Made by a program: the position numbers and the translations under genes
In this document: piece by piece, positions 26,466 through 34,650 of the stretch
Position numbering within the stretch: the stretch's first letter is position 1
How the letters are laid out: each line of letters begins with the position of its first letter
Source of the DNA: UBA10649 sp965278945
Lineage (GTDB): Bacteria > Actinomycetota > Actinomycetes > S36-B12
Direction: 5' to 3'
DNA length: 64,000 nucleotides
NCBI GenBank assembly: GCA_965278945.1
Contig: OZ257128.1
Span: forward strand, 2,046,001 to 2,110,000
The notes under the pieces: generated by a model
What the model was told of the DNA's origin: nothing
The model's input: only the letters and a program-made list of their open reading frames with translations
Database searches by the model: none

Positions 26466-27160
26466 TTGCGCCGCGACAGGAGCTTGTCGATACCCAGGAA
26501 GATGAAACCGAGGACGATGCCGAGCACGAGCACGCCGCCGATATTGACCAGCGCCTTGCCCCATCCCAGAGTGGCGACGTCGAGGAATCCGTAGGGGTAC
26601 GCGTCGATCACCGCGCCGCGGGCCAGCGAGTACGCGACCCACAGCAGCGGGACGACGAGCGCCGCGAAGACCGTGTCGAGGCGGAACCACCCACGCGGTC
26701 CCCAGATCAGCCACGTGACCACTGTCAGCACCGGAGTGATGTAGTGCTCGGTCGTGTTGGTGATGTACTGCATGCCCTCGAGGTGCGCCTCGGGGCGCAG
26801 GACGATGACGAAGATCAGGCCGGTCACCGTGATCATGAGGAGCGAGTCCATGCGCAGCGCCCGCCAGACCGGAGTCGGCCCGATCCGGCCGCGCCACAAG
26901 GCGACGAGCACGATCACGACGACGATGTTGCTGAGGATCGTGAAGTAGCTGAGGAAGTCCAGGGTGCGACCAACGACACCCGCGAGCCCGTCGGGGTTGT
27001 CGTACCCGTAGATGGTCGCGTTCGTCTGCGTGCTCGGATAGGTCCCGAGCGCCGTGATGACGATATTGAGCACGAGCCCGAAGGCCGCGATGAGAGCGGT
27101 AACGCCGAAGGCCGCCCGTCCCGCGCGGCTGACGGTTGGGGTCGCGACGTCTTCAGGCAC
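26462..27160 (-). CDS. Pr6Pr-family integral membrane protein
   Basis: 232 aa with about six helices. The pattern FLSYFTILSNIVVVIVL, TEHYITPVLTVVTWLIWGPR and AYPYGFLDV is typical of the Pr6Pr (FAR-17a/AIG1-related) family. Eukaryotic relatives AIG1/ADTRP hydrolyse fatty-acid esters of hydroxy fatty acids using Thr and His. A Thr (FTILSN) and a His (TEHYITP) are present at similar places, so such activity is possible but unproven. First gene of a four-gene minus-strand run. Confidence 0.85.
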   Translation of the reverse strand: MPEDVATPTVSRAGRAAFGVTALIAAFGLVLNIVITALGTYPSTQTNATIYGYDNPDGLAGVVGRTLDFLSYFTILSNIVVVIVLVALWRGRIGPTPVWRALRMDSLLMITVTGLIFVIVLRPEAHLEGMQYITNTTEHYITPVLTVVTWLIWGPRGWFRLDTVFAALVVPLLWVAYSLARGAVIDAYPYGFLDVATLGWGKALVNIGGVLVLGIVLGFIFLGIDKLLSRRK

Positions 27161-27230
27161 GGCGTCACTGTATCCGCCAAACCGCGGTCATCGGCGTGCA
27201 ATGATGTCAACCCGCCGAGGAGGGACGACC

Positions 27231-28451
27231 ATGGATTTCGAACCGAGCGCACGCGCGAGCGACTACCTCGCTCGCATGCAGAGTTTCCTCGACGAGGCTG
27301 TCTACCCGGCGGAGCCGATCTACGCGCAGCAACGACGCGATCTCACTGCCGCGGGCAGCACGCACACCCTGCCCGCGGTGGTCGAGGACCTCAAGGTCGA
27401 GGCCAGAGCGCGCGGGCTGTGGAACCTGTTCCTGCCCGACTCCCATGACCCTGAGCACGGGCTCACCGTCCTGGAGTACGCACCGATCGCCGAGTTGTCG
27501 GGGCGGTCCGTGGAGATCGCTCCGGAGGCGATGAACTGCTCGGCACCCGATACCGGCAACATGGAACTGCTGCACATGTTCGGCACGGATGCGCAGAAGC
27601 AGGAATGGCTTGCACCGCTGCTCGAGGGACGCATCCGGTCCGGCTTCGCGATGACCGAGCCCGACGTGGCCAGCAGCGACGCGACCAACATCACGACGTC
27701 GATCACTCGTGACGGCGACGACTACGTCATCAACGGCCGCAAGTGGTGGACGACCGGCGCGAGCGACCCCCGGTGCTCGGTATTCATCGTCATGGGCAAG
27801 ACCGATCCCGCTGCCGACGCGCACCACCAGCAGTCGATGGTGATCGTTCCCGCCGATGCGCCGGGCGTCGAGATCATCCGCTCGCTGCCCGTCTTCGGAT
27901 ATCACGATCAGCACGGGCACGCGGAGATCGTGTTCACCGATGTTCGCGTTCCGGTCTCGAACCTGCTCGGCGAGGAGGGCAGCGGCTTTGCCCTAGCTCA
28001 GGCCCGCCTCGGCCCCGGACGGATCCATCACTGCATGCGGGCGATCGGCATGGCCGAGCGCGCGCTCGACCTGATGACCGCACGTGCGATCAACCGCGTC
28101 GCCTTCGGCAAGCCCCTTGCCCAGCAAGGTGTCGTGCAGCAGCAGATCGCCGAGTCCCGCCTCGAGATCGAGCAGGCGCGCCTGCTCACGTTGAAGGCCG
28201 CATGGATGATCGACCGAGTCGGAGCGAAGGGAGCACGAGTAGAGATCGCCGCGATCAAGGTCGCTGCGCCGCGAGTCGCGCTGTCGGTACTCGACCGCGC
28301 GATACAGATCTTCGGCGGCGCGGGAGTCAGCGACGACGTCCCGCTGGCGCAGATGTACGCATTCGCGCGCACGCTGCGACTGGCGGATGGCCCTGACGAG
28401 GTGCACCTGCGCGACATTGCGCGTGCGGAACTGAAGAAGCACCTGACGTGA
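27231..28451 (+). CDS. Acyl-CoA dehydrogenase (ACAD10/11-like)
   Basis: 406-aa flavoenzyme removing two hydrogens from an acyl-CoA. FAD/substrate motifs: MTEPDVASSDATNI, GRKWWTTGA, and C-terminal IQIFGGAGVSDDVPLAQMYA with ADGPDEVH. The tailing region is like the ACAD domain of vertebrate ACAD10/ACAD11. GAGGAGG precedes the ATG. The following kinase gene overlaps by four bases, the same pair that is fused in ACAD11. That suggests they work together on hydroxyacyl-CoAs. Confidence 0.93.
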   Translation: MDFEPSARASDYLARMQSFLDEAVYPAEPIYAQQRRDLTAAGSTHTLPAVVEDLKVEARARGLWNLFLPDSHDPEHGLTVLEYAPIAELSGRSVEIAPEAMNCSAPDTGNMELLHMFGTDAQKQEWLAPLLEGRIRSGFAMTEPDVASSDATNITTSITRDGDDYVINGRKWWTTGASDPRCSVFIVMGKTDPAADAHHQQSMVIVPADAPGVEIIRSLPVFGYHDQHGHAEIVFTDVRVPVSNLLGEEGSGFALAQARLGPGRIHHCMRAIGMAERALDLMTARAINRVAFGKPLAQQGVVQQQIAESRLEIEQARLLTLKAAWMIDRVGAKGARVEIAAIKVAAPRVALSVLDRAIQIFGGAGVSDDVPLAQMYAFARTLRLADGPDEVHLRDIARAELKKHLT

Positions 28452-29506
28452 CCGCAGGCACCGTTCCCGTTCGCGACGAGGACTCCTTCGACGTCGAGGC
28501 CTTCCATCGCTGGGTACTCGCCCACGCGCCATCGGTTGCCGAGGGAGCAGACGGTCCGCCGTCGATCGAGCAGTTCCCCGGCGGCGCATCGAACCTCACG
28601 TACCTGGTCCACTACCCCGCTGGCGACGTCGTTCTCCGTCGACCGCCGGCCGGGCACAAGGCCGCCTCCGCCCACGACATGGGTCGCGAGGTCACCGTCC
28701 AGACTCGACTGCGACCGCTGTATCCCCTGGTCCCCCGGATCCACGGCTTCTGCGAAGACGCCTCGGTCATCGGCGGGGACTTCTACGTCATGGAGCGCAT
28801 TCCAGGAGTGATCCTGCGACGGAACCTGCCCGACGGCATGACGCTCACGCCCGACGAGGCGCGAGTGCTCGCCGAGACGATCATCGATGCGCAGGCCGAC
28901 CTGCACAGCATCGATCCGGCAGCGGCCGATTTGGAGAGCCTAGGCCGCGGGCCGGGCTACGTCTCGCGGCAGGTTTCTGGATGGTCTCGGCGTTATCGAG
29001 ACGCGCTGACCGACGACGTGCCTGCCGGCGAGGACGTGATGCGGTGGCTCGATGCCAACCAGCGACCCGACGTCGCCGCGAGGCTCATCCACGGCGACTG
29101 GCGATTCGACAACCTCGTCCTTGACCTCAGCGGCCGGCCGCGGGTCGCGGGCGTGCTCGACTGGGAGATGGCCACGGTCGGGGATCCGCTCATGGACCTG
29201 GGGTCATCGCTCGCGTACTGGATCACGGCCGACGACGATCCCGCATTCCAGGCACTCAGCAGGCAGCCCAGTCACCTGCCCGGCATGCCGACGCGCGAGG
29301 AGTACGTCGAGCGCTATCTCGCGCGCACCGGACTGCCGATGGATGACTGGCGCTTTTACGAGGTGTTCGGCCTGTTCCGGCTCGCCGTCATCCTGCAGCA
29401 GATCTGGTACCGGTTCCGACTCGGCGAGACCACGAACCCGGCGTTTGCGCAGTTCGGCGTGGGAACCGCCGTGCTCATGGAGCGGGCGCGCGAGCGCCTG
29501 ACGTAA
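28448..29506 (+). CDS. APH-type phosphotransferase (ACAD11-associated kinase-like)
   Basis: 352 aa kinase fold. GGASNLTYLV is the nucleotide loop, HGDWRFDNLV the catalytic loop with Asp, and LDWEMATVGDP the metal-binding DxD-type element. It is of the family fused N-terminally to ACAD in ACAD10/11, where phosphorylation of 4-hydroxyacyl-CoA enables dehydration. Aminoglycoside resistance is unlikely given the context. GTG start overlaps the dehydrogenase stop (GTGA). Confidence 0.92.
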   Translation: MTAGTVPVRDEDSFDVEAFHRWVLAHAPSVAEGADGPPSIEQFPGGASNLTYLVHYPAGDVVLRRPPAGHKAASAHDMGREVTVQTRLRPLYPLVPRIHGFCEDASVIGGDFYVMERIPGVILRRNLPDGMTLTPDEARVLAETIIDAQADLHSIDPAAADLESLGRGPGYVSRQVSGWSRRYRDALTDDVPAGEDVMRWLDANQRPDVAARLIHGDWRFDNLVLDLSGRPRVAGVLDWEMATVGDPLMDLGSSLAYWITADDDPAFQALSRQPSHLPGMPTREEYVERYLARTGLPMDDWRFYEVFGLFRLAVILQQIWYRFRLGETTNPAFAQFGVGTAVLMERARERLT

Positions 29507-29527
29507 ACGCGCGGATAGTGTGACCGC

Positions 29528-29644
29528 ATGAACTTCGTCATCGGAATCGCCGTTGCAGCTGTCTTCATCGTCGGCGCCATCGCGCTCGGCTTGAAGTTCT
29601 TCAATACCTCCGTCGAGGAGGAAGAGAAGGAAAAGGGCTGGTAG
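29528..29644 (+). CDS. 38-aa single-helix membrane peptide
   Basis: Read by eye: an ATG followed by a hydrophobic stretch of about 20 residues (VIGIAVAAVFIVGAIALG), then a strongly charged tail (VEEEEKEKGW). Its TAG overlaps the GTG of the phosphatase gene by one base, which argues that it is translated. No ribosome site is obvious in the 21 bp after the kinase stop. Function unknown. Confidence 0.6.
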   Translation: MNFVIGIAVAAVFIVGAIALGLKFFNTSVEEEEKEKGW

Positions 29645-30204
29645 TGGCGTCCCCGCAGACCATCATCCTCATCCGCCACGGCGAGAAGCCGCACGAGAGC
29701 GGCGCACCGCACGGCGTCAACAGCCACGGCGAGCACGACGGGCACTCGCTGTCGGTGCGCGGCTGGACCAGGGCCGGCGCATTGGCGGCAATGTTCGCGC
29801 ACGCTCCTCACGCCCAGCACCCGGCACTGGTGACTCCGCAGAAGGTCTATGCGACCAAGCCGACCCACTCCGCGCGCAGCACTCGCGAACTCGACACGGC
29901 GACGCCCACTGCCCGGCGCCTTGGCCTCGACGTCGACGACTCCGTCGCACACGGTCACGAGACTCAACTCGCCCGACTCATTCTCGACAGTCCAGACGAC
30001 GTACTCGTCGTCTGGCATCACGGGCAGATCGTCTCGCTGACCCACGAGTTCCCCCTGGCCAATCCCGACGACGTCCCGGCCGAATGGCCAGACCATCGAT
30101 TCGACCTGTACTGGATCCTCACGCGTGACGGCGTCAGCGAGGACGGGACATACCGGTTCAGCGTCCTCGCCCAGAACCTGCTCGACGGCGACGAGAGTGT
30201 CTGA
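29644..30204 (+). CDS. Histidine phosphatase superfamily protein
   Basis: 186 aa. The N-terminal RHGEKP motif holds the catalytic His, and VVWHHGQIVSLTHEF supplies the second His. It is divergent from phosphoglycerate mutases and shorter; the family also contains many small-molecule and SixA-like phosphatases. GTG start, coupled by one base to the 38-aa peptide gene. Confidence 0.8.
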   Translation: MASPQTIILIRHGEKPHESGAPHGVNSHGEHDGHSLSVRGWTRAGALAAMFAHAPHAQHPALVTPQKVYATKPTHSARSTRELDTATPTARRLGLDVDDSVAHGHETQLARLILDSPDDVLVVWHHGQIVSLTHEFPLANPDDVPAEWPDHRFDLYWILTRDGVSEDGTYRFSVLAQNLLDGDESV

Positions 30205-30553
30205 CGCGCCGGTCGTCGTGGAGATCATCCGCGGCATGCTGCACATCGATGCACCGACGGGACTGCAACGCCTGTCGCTGCTTGGTGCACTGAACGTCCC
30301 GCTGGATCACATCGAGAACGTCGACGTGACCGACAAGCCGATCAACGCGATCAAGGGCTGGCGAACCGGAATTGGCATGCCCGACCTGCGCATGGGCACG
30401 TGGCGGCACGACGGAGTCAAGGACTACGTCGCCGTTCACGTCACCCTGCGCGGAGTCGTGATAACCCTTCGCGACGAGAAGTACGCGCGGGTGATCGTGT
30501 CGGTGGACGACCCGGAAGCACTCAAGTCCCGGATCGACCACGCGAGGAGCTAG
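30197..30553 (+). CDS. Small conserved-type beta-rich protein
   Basis: 118 aa, mostly short beta strands: VVVEIIRGMLHIDA, LLGALNVPLDHIENVDV and VHVTLRGVVITLRDEKYARVIVSVDDPEALKSRI. It has the feel of a PH-like (bPH) domain but without clear membership. The GTG at 30197 overlaps the preceding stop by 8 bp (GTGTCTGA); a start a few codons later cannot be excluded. Its end overlaps the convergent helicase by 4 bp. Confidence 0.7.
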   Translation: MSDAPVVVEIIRGMLHIDAPTGLQRLSLLGALNVPLDHIENVDVTDKPINAIKGWRTGIGMPDLRMGTWRHDGVKDYVAVHVTLRGVVITLRDEKYARVIVSVDDPEALKSRIDHARS

Positions 30554-31899
30554 CGGCTGCGGCGTCCGGGGTGGCGGCCGGCGGAGACCGGTGCCTGCGA
30601 ACTGGAACCCGATGAGCTGGCCGGACGACCCGACGACGGGCGGCTGCTCGTCGAACGACCGCTTGACGAGGCGCTGCCGGACGGGCGGCCGCTCGATCGC
30701 GATCCACGCGACGAACTGCGCGCCACCGGCGCAGCAGGAACGGCGGATGCCATCGCGCTCGCCGTGACGGGAATCCCCTCCCACGTGGCCGTCACTCCGG
30801 CCTTGCGCAGCAGCATCTTCACCTCGGCGACCTGGTCCATTGTCGCGATCGTCACGACCTGGCCAGCCGCACCCGCGCGGGCCGTGCGTCCGGATCGGTG
30901 GGTGTAGGCCTTGTGCTCGATGGGCGGGTCCGCGTGCACGACGAGGGCGACGTCATCGACGTGAATGCCGCGAGCAGCAATATCGGTCGCGACCAGCGCG
31001 CTCGCGGTTCCGTTGGAGAACGCGGCCAGGTTTCGCTCGCGGGCGTTCTGCGACAGGTTGCCGTGCATGTCGACTGCGCCGACTCCTGATGCCTCGAGCT
31101 TCTTCGCGAGCTGCTTGGCGCGGTGCTTCGTGCGGGTGAAGACGACAACGCGTCCGGAGGCAGCCATGCGGGCGATCTCGGTGACGCGGTCGACCTCGTT
31201 GACGACCAGGACGCGGTGCTCGAGGAGCACCGGGGCCTCGATCCCTGCAGAGTGCGAGACGGGATTGTGCAGGTAGCGGGAGACGAGAGTGTCGACACCG
31301 CCGGCGAGTGTTGCCGAGAACAGCATGCGCTGCCCTTGCGTGGGCGTCTTGTCCATGATCTTGCGGACGGTGGGCAGGAAGCCCTGGTCGGCCATGTGAT
31401 CGGCCTCGTCGAGAACGGTGATCTCGACGCGATCGAGGTTCACGTCACCGGCCTGCATGTGGTCAAGAAGTCGGCCCGGGCAGGCGACCACGATCTCGAC
31501 GCCCGACGCGAACGCCTTGCGCTGCGGACCGTGTCCGACTCCGCCGAAGACCGTGACGGTGGACATGCGAAATGCGGCGGCGAGCGGCTCGATGACCGCA
31601 GCGACCTGAGTCGCGAGCTCGCGAGTCGGGACGAGGATCAGGGCGCGCGGACGACCGCGCACCGGCTTAGTCGGTGCTGCCGCGAGGCGAGCCACGAGAG
31701 GAAGCGCGAAGGCGAGTGTCTTGCCAGAACCGGTACGGCCCTGGCCGAGCACGTCGCGCCCGGCGAGTGAGTCGGGAAGGGTCGCGGACTGGATGGGGAA
31801 GGGGTCGGTGACGCCCTGCGCGGTCAGGAGACGCACGAGCGTCTCGGGTACTCCCAGCTCAGCGAAGCCGATGGTCGGCTCCACGGCAGGCGGGATCAA
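30550..31899 (-). CDS. DEAD-box RNA helicase
   Basis: 449 aa from the TTG at 31899. Q motif (GVTDPFPIQSATLP), Walker A GRTGSGKT, PTREL, VLDEADHM (DEAD), FSAT, and C-terminal HRSGRTARAG. After about residue 380 comes a basic Ser/Gly/Arg-rich tail typical of actinobacterial RhlE/DeaD-like helicases. No ATG or GTG lies upstream before an in-frame TAG at 31933-31935. A perfect AGAGGAG lies 7 nt before an in-frame ATT at 31918-31920, so translation probably begins at ATT, adding seven residues; the TTG has no ribosome site. Confidence 0.95.
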   Translation of the reverse strand: MIPPAVEPTIGFAELGVPETLVRLLTAQGVTDPFPIQSATLPDSLAGRDVLGQGRTGSGKTLAFALPLVARLAAAPTKPVRGRPRALILVPTRELATQVAAVIEPLAAAFRMSTVTVFGGVGHGPQRKAFASGVEIVVACPGRLLDHMQAGDVNLDRVEITVLDEADHMADQGFLPTVRKIMDKTPTQGQRMLFSATLAGGVDTLVSRYLHNPVSHSAGIEAPVLLEHRVLVVNEVDRVTEIARMAASGRVVVFTRTKHRAKQLAKKLEASGVGAVDMHGNLSQNARERNLAAFSNGTASALVATDIAARGIHVDDVALVVHADPPIEHKAYTHRSGRTARAGAAGQVVTIATMDQVAEVKMLLRKAGVTATWEGIPVTASAMASAVPAAPVARSSSRGSRSSGRPSGSASSSGRSTSSRPSSGRPASSSGSSSQAPVSAGRHPGRRSR

Positions 31900-31927
31900 G
31901 GTTGCTGATGAAACAGAAATGATGAGA

Positions 31928-31955
31928 CTCCTCTAACAGGTTTTCGCGAACCTGT
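31928..31955 (-). promoter_or_regulatory. Ribosome site with abutting 7-bp hairpin upstream of helicase
   Basis: AGAGGAG (31934-31928 on the minus strand) lies directly after a perfect hairpin ACAGGTT-6 nt-AACCTGT (31955-31936). The spacing to the in-frame ATT is 7 nt. A second small hairpin GCCGC-TTGG-GCGGC lies at about 31972-31985. Such leaders on DEAD-box helicase genes can be cold-responsive, which is inference here. Confidence 0.5.
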
Positions 31956-32024
31956 ATGACGAGGAGCACGCGCCGCTTGGGCGGCTATAACCCGAATGTT
32001 GCCTCAGTCTACCGCAGATTCCCG

Positions 32025-32678
32025 TCAGGGCTGGGACGCCGGAAGCCAGCGGTTGACCGCCCATCCCAGCGCGACTGCGAGAACCGCCCACGTCACGATG
32101 GCCGCGCCAGTCGAGATGAAGGCGACGGGGATAGATAGCAAGAACGCGGGAATGGGCGTCAGCGAGCCAACGATGGCCTGTCGCCTGAACGCGGGCGTGA
32201 TGGGTCGGATGAACATTCCCTGTCGATCCGCGACGACGAAAAGCACGACTTCCATCGTGCTCATGCATGCCGCGAACACGGCAAAGAAGGCGACCGCGGC
32301 GGGGTTCTGCCAGTACTCCCCCAGCAGGCCGGCCGGAAACGGGAGGAGAGCAACAAAGCCGAGGTAGACAAGCACGCACGCGAGGTAGGTACTCGTCATG
32401 CCGCGCAGCGTCGTCGTGAAGCGGTGATTTGCCCGCCAGTAGAACGCGACCCACAAGAACGCCACCGCGGATGCCAGCAGGTTCGGAACCTTGTCGCGAA
32501 TCGCCTCGGCCAGGTCCCCCGGAGACGACGTGTCGGAGATCACCGGAACACCGATCTCGACAGCCATCAACGTCAAGGCGATGGCGAAGACGGCATCGCT
32601 GAAGAAGACCACTCGATCGAAGCCCGTGCCATCACCCGAGCGAGGGTAGAAGCGGGTCGTCCACGGATCGTCAGACAC
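32025..32678 (-). CDS. TMEM175/DUF1211-family potassium channel-like protein
   Basis: 217 aa, about six helices. The first helix carries FFSDAVFAIALTLMAVEI, the family signature (FSD motif) of bacterial and lysosomal TMEM175 channels, which form tetramers in bacteria and pass K+. The GTG at 32678 overlaps the stop of the upstream hydrolase gene by 8 bp (GTGTCTGA). The alternative ATG at 32768 lies inside that gene and is rejected. Confidence 0.88.
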   Translation of the reverse strand: MSDDPWTTRFYPRSGDGTGFDRVVFFSDAVFAIALTLMAVEIGVPVISDTSSPGDLAEAIRDKVPNLLASAVAFLWVAFYWRANHRFTTTLRGMTSTYLACVLVYLGFVALLPFPAGLLGEYWQNPAAVAFFAVFAACMSTMEVVLFVVADRQGMFIRPITPAFRRQAIVGSLTPIPAFLLSIPVAFISTGAAIVTWAVLAVALGWAVNRWLPASQP

Positions 32679-33426
32679 CGAATCGCTCCTCGATGATCCG
32701 TGCGACGGCCGGAGCGGCAGTGAGCGTCGGTGTGTGGCCGATGCCGTCGAGCAGGTGGAGCGTCGCATCCGGGATGGCGGCCGCGAGTTCCTGCGCCTGC
32801 GATGCGGGAACCACCCGATCCTTCGTGCCGTGAATCAGGATCGCGGGGACCGTGATGCGGGCCGGATCGAGCTGGACGTCGTAGAACGCCTCGAACAGGC
32901 GAGCGGCGGACTCCGGCTCGGCCTTCAGCATGATGTGTCGGCCCAGGCGAGCAAGGTGATCAGTGTCGGGCTCGGGCAGGCAGGCCGAGACGAACGCCGC
33001 CACCGTTGCCGGGTAGTCGGCGCGGGATCCGGCAACGAGTGCACCCGCTGATTGCGCAGTGATCTGGCTCGGTGCAGCCACAAGGACCAGGCCGTCGAAC
33101 CGATCAGGGCGTTCGATGGCGGCAGCCATCGCCACCAGCGAGCCCATCGACTCTGCCGCGAGGATGCAGCGATCGATCTCATAGGAGTCGAGAACAGCCC
33201 AGAGGTCGTCGAGCATCGACTCCATCGTGATGTCGTCAGGGGAGACCGGCGACTCGCCCGCGCCGCGATGGTCGAACCCCACGCACCGCCACGTCGAGCT
33301 GAGCAGTTCGAAGGGCTGCTGCCAGAGTTCCCAGCCGCCCGTCCAGCCGCCGTGGGCAACAAGTGTCCGCGCGCCGGAGCCGAACGCCACAGTCTGCAGC
33401 AGTGCACCGTTGAGTTCCTGGAACAT
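32671..33426 (-). CDS. Alpha/beta hydrolase
   Basis: 251 aa. The nucleophile elbow is AESMGS (Ser), the acid probably in HGTKDRVVP and the His in DGIGHTPTL. It is smaller than and distinct from the hydrolase at 18246. It resembles the BioH/3-oxoadipate enol-lactonase group; substrate unknown. First gene of a two-gene unit with the TMEM175-like channel. Confidence 0.9.
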   Translation of the reverse strand: MFQELNGALLQTVAFGSGARTLVAHGGWTGGWELWQQPFELLSSTWRCVGFDHRGAGESPVSPDDITMESMLDDLWAVLDSYEIDRCILAAESMGSLVAMAAAIERPDRFDGLVLVAAPSQITAQSAGALVAGSRADYPATVAAFVSACLPEPDTDHLARLGRHIMLKAEPESAARLFEAFYDVQLDPARITVPAILIHGTKDRVVPASQAQELAAAIPDATLHLLDGIGHTPTLTAAPAVARIIEERFGV

Positions 33427-33503
33427 CGACCCTCCGTCTCAGGCCATATCGTGCCCGAAGCCATCGCCATCCGAGGCCACGACGTTGCGCGTAGTCTCCT
33501 ATC

Positions 33504-34580
33504 GTGAGCAAGCACCTGCTGGGCTCCGCCAAAGCGGACGCGTCGGCGATCCCGGCCGCGCCGGCCGCGGACAGAGACGCCCTGAGGCTCGCGGTTGCGA
33601 CTCGCGACTATCCCCGGATCCTGTTCTGGTCGGGCGGCCTCGTGGCTGCATTCAGCATCCTCACGTGGTTCACCGAGTCCGAACGCGTACCGCAGACTCA
33701 CGTCGTCGACGCCATCGCCGCAGCAATGCTCGTCGGAGCTGGCGTCCTACTGAGCTGGGGCGGGGTGGAGTCCCCTCGGCAGCCGTGGCTGTTCGCCGGA
33801 GTCGGCGCGCTCTTCGTTCTGTCCCTGCTCTACAACGTCACCATCCAGCAGACACCCGTCCTACTGACCTACGCAGTAGTCGTTCTGTGCGCGCTCGGTC
33901 CGTGCACGCTGGCGTGGCGCCCGTATCTGACGGCCGCCGTCGCGGTCCTCGTCACCGTCGCAGCTGTCACGATCTCGTGGAGCGAGGGCCGCTGGGTCGA
34001 CTGGACGACCGTTGCATTGCTTTCAGCGTGCGTCGGTTGCGTTCTTCTCGCCGCTCGCCTTCGGGGCATCAGGGCGCTGGCCGACACCAACGCGTTCGCG
34101 CGCCAGCTCGCGACAACCGACCAGCTGACCTCGCTCCTGAATCGCCACGGCTTCATGGAGCGAGTCCCAGCCCTGGCCGCCAGCGCGGATCGGCTAGGTC
34201 AGCCGATCTTCGTCGTCTTCGTCGACATCCAAGGACTCAAGCGGGCGAACGACAGAATCGGACACGAGTTCGGGGACAAGGTGATCCAGGCCGCCTCACG
34301 CGCGGTTACCAAGTCGGTTCGCGCTGACGACCTGGTCGCCCGATGGGGCGGGGACGAGCTGATCGTCGTCGGCGTCGGGCGCATCCCCGAGGCCGAGGCG
34401 TTCAACGACCGCCTGCAGTCGCAGAACGAGTGGACCGGCGACGACAAAGCGAAGTGGTCCGGCGACCTGAGTGTCGGATTCGCGGAGGGCCTGCTGTCCC
34501 TGGAGTCCATCGACGACATCATCGCCCGCGCCGACGATGACATGTACCGTCGCCGGAAATCTCCCGGTAGCCAAGGATAA
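33504..34580 (+). CDS. Membrane GGDEF-family protein with altered A-site (GGDEL)
   Basis: 358 aa. About six helices (40 to about 195), including a LAWRPYLTA motif shared with two other proteins in this window. The GGDEF domain (about 205-350) has TDQLTSLLNRHG, FVDIQGLKRANDRIGHEFGD and ARWGGDEL: Phe of the A-site replaced by Leu, and the usual DxDxFK changed to DIQGLK. An RxxD I-site (RADD) is kept five residues upstream. It may be a weak cyclase or a c-di-GMP receptor. GTG start. Confidence 0.9.
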   Translation: MSKHLLGSAKADASAIPAAPAADRDALRLAVATRDYPRILFWSGGLVAAFSILTWFTESERVPQTHVVDAIAAAMLVGAGVLLSWGGVESPRQPWLFAGVGALFVLSLLYNVTIQQTPVLLTYAVVVLCALGPCTLAWRPYLTAAVAVLVTVAAVTISWSEGRWVDWTTVALLSACVGCVLLAARLRGIRALADTNAFARQLATTDQLTSLLNRHGFMERVPALAASADRLGQPIFVVFVDIQGLKRANDRIGHEFGDKVIQAASRAVTKSVRADDLVARWGGDELIVVGVGRIPEAEAFNDRLQSQNEWTGDDKAKWSGDLSVGFAEGLLSLESIDDIIARADDDMYRRRKSPGSQG

Positions 34581-34650
34581 TTCGCCGCACGCCCGCGATC
34601 GCGCTACCTTCAGCCACGGCTTGGGACGGCTAGTGCTGGCGGGGGTTGAT

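Noticed and set aside
28448..29506. Aminoglycoside resistance kinase
   Set aside because: The APH fold is present, but the coupling to an acyl-CoA dehydrogenase fits the ACAD10/11-type kinase better.
31933..32454. Minus-strand frame overlapping the TMEM175-like gene
   Set aside because: Arg-rich, motif-free translation in another frame of the channel gene; a shadow.
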